64,000 bases of DNA from Streptomyces sp. NBC_00620 (GTDB lineage: Bacteria > Actinomycetota > Actinomycetes > Streptomycetales > Streptomycetaceae), in the NCBI RefSeq assembly GCF_026341825.1, contig NZ_JAPENY010000003.1:310001-374000 (forward strand), read 5' to 3'. The notes below the pieces were generated by a model. It was not told the origin of the DNA. It made no database searches and saw only the letters and a list, made by a program, of their open reading frames with translations. Shown in pieces: positions 58,881-64,000 of this stretch (position 1 is the first letter of the stretch; every line of letters begins with the position of its first letter). The position numbers and the translations under genes were made by a program.

Positions 58881-59234
58881 TCAGTCCTTCGGGGAGGGCT
58901 CATCGGGCTGGTCCGACGACTCCCCCGCCGCCCCGTCCAGGCGACGGCCGAGGGCGTCGAGGCTCTCGTTCCACAACTTCCGGTACGGGGACAGCCAGGC
59001 ATCGAGCTCGGCGATCGGGGCCGGGTCGAGAGCGTAGACACGGCGCTGCGCGTCCTGTCGGACCCGCACCAGGCCGGCGTCGCGCAGCACCCGTAGATGC
59101 TTCGAGGTGCTCGGCTGGCTGAGCCCGCTCGCCTCGACGATCTCACCGACCGGCCGCGGACGCTCGAGGAGCAGCGCGACGATCGCGCGACGGCTCGGGT
59201 CGGCGAGCGCGGCCCAGGGAGTGGCATCGGTCAT
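58881..59234 (-). CDS. ArsR-family winged-helix regulator
   Basis: 117 residues. The wHTH is 'WAALADPSRRAIVALLLERP', 'RPVGEIVEASGLSQPSTSKH', 'LRVLRDAGLVRVRQDAQRRV'. There is no CxC-type metal site, so this belongs to the non-metal ArsR group paired with AHSA1 proteins. Divergent from the MFS exporter. Likely controls the AHSA1 gene and itself; the palindromic array at the exporter promoter may or may not be its target. Confidence 0.87.
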   Translation of the reverse strand: MTDATPWAALADPSRRAIVALLLERPRPVGEIVEASGLSQPSTSKHLRVLRDAGLVRVRQDAQRRVYALDPAPIAELDAWLSPYRKLWNESLDALGRRLDGAAGESSDQPDEPSPKD

Positions 59235-59311
59235 GACTCCAATATGCCTCTGCGGTTATATGCCCGTCAAGGAATACTCGGACCTGCTCGTCGCCGAGAT
59301 CCAGGTCACTC

Positions 59312-59387
59312 ATCGAAACGTTGCAGTTTCGATAGAGGGGGTCTAGTCTCGACGTGTACGAAACCGTTTCGTTTACGTAAACGAAAC
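59312..59387 (+). promoter_or_regulatory. Promoter and operator array of the MFS exporter
   Basis: -35 TTGCAG (59321-59326), 17-bp spacer, -10 TAGTCT (59344-59349). A perfect dyad ATCGAAAC-n6-GTTTCGAT (59312-59333) covers the -35. Downstream of the start site lie ACGAAAC-C-GTTTCGT (59358-59372) and an overlapping perfect 22-bp palindrome (59366-59387, arms GTTTCGTTTAC). All share the half-site GTTTCG, so one dimeric repressor, probably TetR-like, should bind cooperatively. No such regulator is adjacent. Confidence 0.72.
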
Positions 59388-59414
59388 CCAGAGCGACTTC
59401 CCTGGAGTTCCCTC

Positions 59415-60917
59415 ATGCCTCAGACCGTGACTGAAGGTGCCCGTACGGGTGCGGTGGACGCCGCGCCGGCGCAATCGTCGAAGCGGCGGTGGTGGATCCT
59501 CGCGATCATCGGGATCGCGCAGCTGATGGTGGTCCTCGACGCCACCATCGTGAACATCGCCCTGCCGTCCGCCCAGGCGGACCTCGGCTTCTCCGACGGC
59601 AACCGGCAGTGGATCGTCACCGCCTACTCGCTGGCGTTCGCCTCCCTGCTTCTGCTCGGCGGACGCATCGCCGACCTCTTCGGACGCAAGCCCGCCTTCC
59701 TGATCGGTGTCGCCGGATTCGCCGCGGCCTCCATGCTGGGCGGCGCCTCGACCAGCTTCGGGATGCTGGTCACCGCACGTGCCCTCCAGGGCGTCTTCGG
59801 CGCACTGCTCGCACCGGCCGCGCTCTCGCTGCTGAACACGACGTTCACCGAGGCGAAGGACCGCGCCAAGGCGTTCAGCGTGTTCGGTGCGATCGCCGGC
59901 GCCGGTGGCGCGCTGGGGCTGCTGCTCGGCGGTGTGCTGACCGACGCGCTCGACTGGCGCTGGACTCTCTACGTCAACCTCATCTTCGCGATCATCGCCT
60001 TCGTCGGCGGTTGGATGCTGCTGAACAACCACCGCGACGCCGCGAACTCCAAGCTGGACCTGCCCGGTACTCTGCTGGTTTCCTCCGGACTCTTCGCCCT
60101 GGTCTACGGCTTCTCCAACGCCGAGACGCACGACTGGAGTTCGCCGGCCACCTGGGGCTTCCTGGCCGCGGGCGGGGTGCTGCTGACGGCGTTCGCCCGG
60201 TGGCAGACGCGAGCCAAGCACCCGCTGCTGCCGATGCGCGTGCTGCTCGACCGCAACCGTGCCGCTTCGTTCATCGCCATTCTGATCACCGGCGCGGGAA
60301 TGTTCGGCGTCTTCCTCTTCCTGACCTACTACCTGCAGCTGAACCTGGGCTTCAGCCCGACCAAGACGGGCGTGTCGTTCCTGCCGATGATGGCGGCCCT
60401 GATGGTCATGGCCCAGGTCTCCACCACGATCCTGGTGCCGCGCGTCGGGCCGAAGATCGTCATCCCGGCGGGCTTCGCGATCGCTGCGATCGCCATGGTC
60501 TGGCTGACCGGCATCGATGTCGGCTCGTCCTTCTCGACCGCCGTGCTGCCGCAGCTGATTCTGATCGGCGTGGGCCTCGGCATCGTGATGCCGCCCGCGA
60601 TGTCGCTGGCCACGATCGGGATCGCGGCCGAGGACGCGGGAGTTGCCTCCGCGACGGTCAACACCATGCAGCAGGTGGGCGGTTCGATCGGTACGGCGCT
60701 GCTGAACACGCTGGCCGCGAGCGCCGCGGCGAGCTACCTGGCCGGCAAGAACCCGGCCGACAAGCTGGTCCAGGCGCAGTCGACGATCGAGAGCTACACC
60801 ACCGCCTTCTGGTGGTCGGCCGGCTTCTTCGCCGCGGGCGCCGTGATCGCCTTCCTGCTCTACCGTCCCGGCAAGTTGGAGCAGGACCCGGACGCGGCAC
60901 AGGTCGTCCACATGTAA
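59415..60917 (+). CDS. DHA2-family MFS drug exporter
   Basis: 500 residues with 14 predicted membrane helices. Motif D1 'LDATIVNIALPSAQADLGFS' in helix 1, motif A 'GGRIADLFGRKPAFLIG' after helix 2, motif C-like 'AGAGGALGLLLGGVLTDALD' in helix 5. This is the EmrB/QacA proton-drug antiporter type. ATG 59415 has GGAG upstream. Strong operator control (see promoter entry) suggests induction by its substrate, which is unknown. Confidence 0.88.
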   Translation: MPQTVTEGARTGAVDAAPAQSSKRRWWILAIIGIAQLMVVLDATIVNIALPSAQADLGFSDGNRQWIVTAYSLAFASLLLLGGRIADLFGRKPAFLIGVAGFAAASMLGGASTSFGMLVTARALQGVFGALLAPAALSLLNTTFTEAKDRAKAFSVFGAIAGAGGALGLLLGGVLTDALDWRWTLYVNLIFAIIAFVGGWMLLNNHRDAANSKLDLPGTLLVSSGLFALVYGFSNAETHDWSSPATWGFLAAGGVLLTAFARWQTRAKHPLLPMRVLLDRNRAASFIAILITGAGMFGVFLFLTYYLQLNLGFSPTKTGVSFLPMMAALMVMAQVSTTILVPRVGPKIVIPAGFAIAAIAMVWLTGIDVGSSFSTAVLPQLILIGVGLGIVMPPAMSLATIGIAAEDAGVASATVNTMQQVGGSIGTALLNTLAASAAASYLAGKNPADKLVQAQSTIESYTTAFWWSAGFFAAGAVIAFLLYRPGKLEQDPDAAQVVHM

Positions 60918-60939
60918 GAGCGTCCTGACCTCATGAGCC

Positions 60940-60975
60940 GAGGGGCCGCCGTCTGCAGGGAGACGGCGGCCCCTC
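60940..60975. terminator. Bidirectional terminator between exporter and PAP2-DAGK gene
   Basis: A perfect 15-bp stem (60940-60954 with 60961-60975) and 6-nt loop. It overlaps the stop of the convergent gene by two bases. Confidence 0.85.
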
Positions 60976-62545
60976 ATCCGTCTTCTGCGTTTCTGGTGGG
61001 GCGCCTCCTCACGCGCCTTCGGTAGCGGGCCGTCGCCGCGGCGAGGCGAGCCTGCTGCGCCAGCTCGTTCTGCGGTACGGCCGGCCGGTACACGACGAGC
61101 CCCCGGTGCCGTTTCTCCAGCCTCAACTCACCTGGCGTGGAGGCGACTTCACCGTCGTACGCGAGTGTGTCCGTGCCGGTGAGACCCTCCAGCTCGACCC
61201 AGGAGACCCGTTCGGCGCCGTAGACCCGGGAACGGCCGAGGGCGCCGGCCAGCGCGGAGGCGATGACCCTGGTGCGGGCGAGCCTGTGGGCGCCGTCGAT
61301 CACGCGCAGGTCGAGCAGGCCGTCGTCCAGGCGCGGCCGGAAGGCGGGGGCGAAGCCGTCCGGGACGTACCGGCCGTTGCCCGCGAACAGCAGCCACAGG
61401 CGCCGGGGGCGGCCGTCGACGCGCAGTTCGATGGGGGTCGCGGTGCGCAGCACCCGGGTGAGGGCGACGGCCGCGGCCGGCCACTTGCCCCAGCGCTCCT
61501 CCAAGTGCTCGCGGAGCCGGACGAGTTCCGGATACAGGCCGATGCTGAAGGTGTTGAGGAACCGCACCTCGTGCCCGGCCGCCGAGCGCGCCACGCCGAT
61601 GTCCACGGCCACCGCCTCACCCCGGGCGACCGCGACGGCGGTGTCCTCGAAGTCGGGTACGCCCACGTCCTGCGCGAAGTGGTTGAGGGTGCCGCCGGGG
61701 AACACCGCCAGCGCGAGCCCCCGTTCGGCCGCCGCGCGGGCCGCGGCGTTGACGCTGCCGTCTCCCCCGCACACGCCCAGCGCGCCGCCCAACTCCGAGG
61801 CCCGCTCGACCGCCTTGGCGAGCAGCTCGGCGAAGTCGTCGTCCGGTGCGCGTTCGATCAGTTCGGCGTCGGGCAGCAGACTGCGCAGCCGTTCGGCCGG
61901 CGGGAGTGGCGTGGTGGGGGCGCCGGTGCCGGCCCGGCTGTTGACGAAGACGACGAGTCCGCGGCCCCCGGGCAGCGCGGGCGCGTCGGCCCCGGGCCGC
62001 TCCCGCTCCGGCCGTGCGGAGCGCGGCGGCCACCAGCGGCAGGTCAGCGCGGCGGCCCCGGCGCCGATCGCCATCCCGGCCAGCACGTCCCCGGGGTAGT
62101 GCACGCCCACGTAGACGCGCGAGAAGGCGACCGATGCCGCGAAGGGCGCGACCAGAGCGCCGTATCCGGTGGATTCCAGGGCGACTCCGGTCGCGAAGGC
62201 CGCGGCGGACGCGGAGTGTCCGGAGGGGAACGACGTGGTGTGCGGCTGCCGTCCGAGATGTCTGATCCGCGGTACGTGGTCCAGCAGCGGGCGGGGGCGG
62301 CGGGTACTCCACTTGATCACCGTGTTGACGGTCAGTGAGGCGAGGACGAGCGAGCCCGTGCCTCGCAGGGCCGCCCGCCGGGCGGTACGGCCTCCGACGA
62401 ACGCGAGGCCCGCCGCCGCGCCGAACCACAGCCGCCCGTGGTCGGCGGCATGGCTGAGCCGCCGCAGCGCCGGATCCGCGGCGGGGAACCGGGCGGCGGC
62501 CACCCGCCTGAACAGCCGCAGATCCAGTTCACCGAGTACGCCCAT
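60974..62545 (-). CDS. PAP2 phosphatase-diacylglycerol kinase fusion
   Basis: 523 residues from ATG 62543-62545 (AGGAG upstream). Residues 1-200 are a membrane PAP2 domain with the three phosphatase motifs 'KWSTRRPRP', 'TSFPSGHSAS' and 'SRVYVGVHYPGD'. Residues ~215-510 are a diacylglycerol/lipid kinase catalytic domain: 'LVVFVNSRAGTG', 'LGVCGGDGSVNAAARAAAER' and 'AVFPGGTLNHFAQDVGVPDF'. Such fusions can both phosphorylate a lipid and dephosphorylate a lipid phosphate. Cytoplasmic membrane. Confidence 0.88.
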   Translation of the reverse strand: MGVLGELDLRLFRRVAAARFPAADPALRRLSHAADHGRLWFGAAAGLAFVGGRTARRAALRGTGSLVLASLTVNTVIKWSTRRPRPLLDHVPRIRHLGRQPHTTSFPSGHSASAAAFATGVALESTGYGALVAPFAASVAFSRVYVGVHYPGDVLAGMAIGAGAAALTCRWWPPRSARPERERPGADAPALPGGRGLVVFVNSRAGTGAPTTPLPPAERLRSLLPDAELIERAPDDDFAELLAKAVERASELGGALGVCGGDGSVNAAARAAAERGLALAVFPGGTLNHFAQDVGVPDFEDTAVAVARGEAVAVDIGVARSAAGHEVRFLNTFSIGLYPELVRLREHLEERWGKWPAAAVALTRVLRTATPIELRVDGRPRRLWLLFAGNGRYVPDGFAPAFRPRLDDGLLDLRVIDGAHRLARTRVIASALAGALGRSRVYGAERVSWVELEGLTGTDTLAYDGEVASTPGELRLEKRHRGLVVYRPAVPQNELAQQARLAAATARYRRRVRRRPTRNAEDG

Positions 62546-62652
62546 GTCCCCACTCCTACCGGGAGCGGGGGCGGACCGCATTCCGCCGCGACTCCAACCG
62601 GAGCAGCATCCTCACGGTTTACGGCACGGCGTACGGCGGCCATCGTGACCGT

Positions 62653-63150
62653 ATGCGCAGACCCGCGGCAGCGTTCGGCAGCTCCCTCTTCCTGGCACTC
62701 GCCCCAGGCACCGTGGCCGTGCTCCTCCCCTGGTGGCTCACCGGGTGGCAGGCCGGTCACTGGCCGGGGCCCGTCCGGCTGCTCGGCCTCGTCCCGCTGG
62801 CCGCGGGGGCGGTGGTGCTGCTCTCCGCCTTCGCACGGTTCGTCGCCGAGGGCCTGGGCACCCCGGCGCCGGTCGCACCCACGGAGCATCTGGTGGTGGG
62901 CGGGCTCTACCGGCACGTACGGAATCCGATGTACGTGGCGGTCGTGGCCACCATCGCCGGGCAGGCCCTGCTGCTCGCCCGGCCGGTACTCCTGACGTAC
63001 GCGGCGATCGCCGGGCTCGTGATGTGGGCCTTCGCGCGGTGGTACGAGGAGCCGGAGCTGGCCGGCAGATTCGGCGCTGAGTACGAGCGCTACCGGCGTG
63101 CGGTGCCCGGCTGGTGGCCGAGGGCGCGTCCCTGGCGCGGGCCCTCGTGA
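62653..63150 (+). CDS. ICMT-like integral membrane methyltransferase family protein
   Basis: 165 residues with about four membrane helices ('VRLLGLVPLAAGAVVLLSAF', 'AVVATIAGQALLLARPVLLT'). Family signatures are 'LYRHVRNPMYVAV' and 'YEEPELAGRFGAEYERYRRA' followed by 'VPGWWPRARPW', the SAM-contacting C-terminus of the isoprenylcysteine carboxyl methyltransferase/PEMT superfamily. The substrate in bacteria is unknown. Its last 61 bp overlap the convergent MFS gene. Confidence 0.82.
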   Translation: MRRPAAAFGSSLFLALAPGTVAVLLPWWLTGWQAGHWPGPVRLLGLVPLAAGAVVLLSAFARFVAEGLGTPAPVAPTEHLVVGGLYRHVRNPMYVAVVATIAGQALLLARPVLLTYAAIAGLVMWAFARWYEEPELAGRFGAEYERYRRAVPGWWPRARPWRGPS

Positions 63151-64000
63151 CGCGGCAGCAGCGCGATCGACGCCACGGGGATGACGGCGAGGACCAGCCA
63201 GGGCACGGCGGGCGGGAGTCCGGTGTCGAGCAGCGAGCCGGTCCCCGCGCTGCCGACCAGGACGATCAGGCCGGAGATGGAGGACAGTGCGCCGGTGTAG
63301 AGGCCGAGCCTGCCGTCGGCGGCGAGGTCCGGCACCCAGGCGCGGGCGGCGGGTGCGACGAGCATCTGGCCGAGGGTGAGCAGGACGACGAAGCCTGCCG
63401 CGGGCCCCAGCCCCGCCGTACCCGTCCACGCGGCGGGCCTCGCCAGCGCCACCACGCCGAATCCGGCGGCGATGAGGAGCAGCCCGGCGGCCATGCACCG
63501 GCGCAGGTCGAGCCGGTCCGCCGCCCAGCGGGTGACCGGCAGCTGGGCGGTCACGACGAGCAGCGAGGACAGCGCGAACAGCCAGGCCAGCGGCGCCTGT
63601 GAGCCCGCCGCGCGCTCGACCTCCGCGGGGAGGACGAGATAGAGCTGGTTGTACGCCAGCAGGTAGGCGCCGTACGCGCAGCACAGCGCGAGGAAGCGGC
63701 GGTTGCGCAGCAGCGCGCGGACGCCTCCCCCGCCCTTCACCCGCGTCCGGCCGGGGATGTGCTGCGGCAGCAGCCACGCGTGGCCCGCCAGGACGAACAC
63801 GAAGACAGCGGCCCCGGCGAGGCAGACCGCGCGGAAGTCCACGGCGAGCAGCAGCGCTCCCAGCAGCGGGCCGACGAACGCCCCGGCCTGTCCGGCCACG
63901 GTGAACAACGCCAGCACGTGGGTACGGGATCCGCGCCCCGCTTCCTCCCAGCACACCGCCTGCCGCGCGACCTCGGACTCCACGGCGGGTGAGAACAGCG
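63090..64000 (-). CDS. MFS transporter, N-terminus outside window
   Basis: The reading frame enters from beyond base 64000 ('LFSPAVESEVARQAV') and ends at TAG 63090-63092. Visible helices include 'VAGQAGAFVGPLLGALLLAV', 'FRAVCLAGAAVFVFVLAGHA', 'LLLIAAGFGVVALARPAAWT', 'GLIVLVGSAGTGSLLDTGLP' and 'AVPWLVLAVIPVASIALLPR'. MDR-type major facilitator with roughly eight of twelve helices present here. Substrate unknown. Confidence 0.82.
   Translation of the reverse strand, partial: LFSPAVESEVARQAVCWEEAGRGSRTHVLALFTVAGQAGAFVGPLLGALLLAVDFRAVCLAGAAVFVFVLAGHAWLLPQHIPGRTRVKGGGGVRALLRNRRFLALCCAYGAYLLAYNQLYLVLPAEVERAAGSQAPLAWLFALSSLLVVTAQLPVTRWAADRLDLRRCMAAGLLLIAAGFGVVALARPAAWTGTAGLGPAAGFVVLLTLGQMLVAPAARAWVPDLAADGRLGLYTGALSSISGLIVLVGSAGTGSLLDTGLPPAVPWLVLAVIPVASIALLPRHEGPRQGRALGHQPGTARR

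Noticed and set aside
1..64000. CRISPR arrays, tRNA or rRNA genes, insertion sequences, prophage or integration sites
   Set aside because: No regularly spaced repeats, cloverleaf sequences, transposases, integrases or long terminal inverted repeats were recognised by reading both strands.

Overview
The window looks like chromosomal DNA of a high-GC actinomycete, most probably a Streptomyces. GC content is about 70% with strong third-position GC bias, GTG and TTG starts are frequent, and mycothiol-dependent detoxification genes are present. Other streptomycete features are SpoIIE-type PP2C phosphatases with anti-sigma-like ATPase domains, a streptogrisin-type protease, a MocR regulator and many hairpin terminators without U-tracts. 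No rRNA, tRNA, CRISPR array, insertion sequence or phage gene was found.

Layout. 1-6.2 kb: a MocR regulator (cut by the window edge) facing a PLP decarboxylase, two SDR oxidoreductases, a small membrane-anchored protein, and a metallo-hydrolase/mycothiol dehydrogenase pair. 6.2-14.3 kb: an eight-gene minus-strand operon of the 'MSMEG_0565-0572/Sll0783' (Nit1C-type) kind: flavoprotein, amidohydrolase, Sll0783-like protein, radical SAM protein, GNAT-AIR-synthase fusion, two tandem nitrilases and a glycosyltransferase. The last four genes overlap by 4 bp. The second nitrilase has lost its catalytic Glu and Cys. 14.5-29.6 kb: a mixed housekeeping and accessory stretch: ABC exporter, aldehyde dehydrogenase, small secreted protein, SnoaL-like protein, HEAT/LRV protein, ZTP riboswitch with folD, XRE/MmyB-type regulator, esterase, LysR/DJ-1 pair, GNAT, a second DJ-1 protein, a ComQ-like isoprenoid synthase and a UGT glycosyltransferase. 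29.8-37.6 kb: a DUF4157 protein with a PD-(D/E)XK-like centre (a candidate contractile-injection-system effector), a TetR regulator with a secreted beta-propeller, a GH5 endoglycoceramidase-like enzyme and a Tet(M)/OtrA-type ribosomal protection factor. 37.8-44.7 kb: a six-gene molybdenum hydroxylase operon (small, large and FAD subunits, MoxR ATPase, VWA protein, XdhC chaperone). 44.7-50.1 kb: a phosphoesterase and two divergent SpoIIE phosphatases.

50.2-58.3 kb: a secreted S1 protease, a 677-bp AT-richer gap, then a compact peptide-export locus: a 71-residue double-glycine precursor with a Cys-free glycine-zipper core, a perfect 14-bp attenuator hairpin, an HlyD-type adaptor, a C39 peptidase-ABC transporter and an NHLM-type ABC transporter. 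No modification enzyme is visible. 58.3-64 kb: an AHSA1/ArsR pair, a DHA2-type MFS exporter behind a dense palindromic operator array, a PAP2-diacylglycerol-kinase fusion, an ICMT-like methyltransferase and a truncated MFS gene.

Recurring themes are translational coupling by ATGA/GTGA overlaps, compact dyads in divergent promoters, and short tandem duplications that straddle stop codons or lie between genes at six positions.
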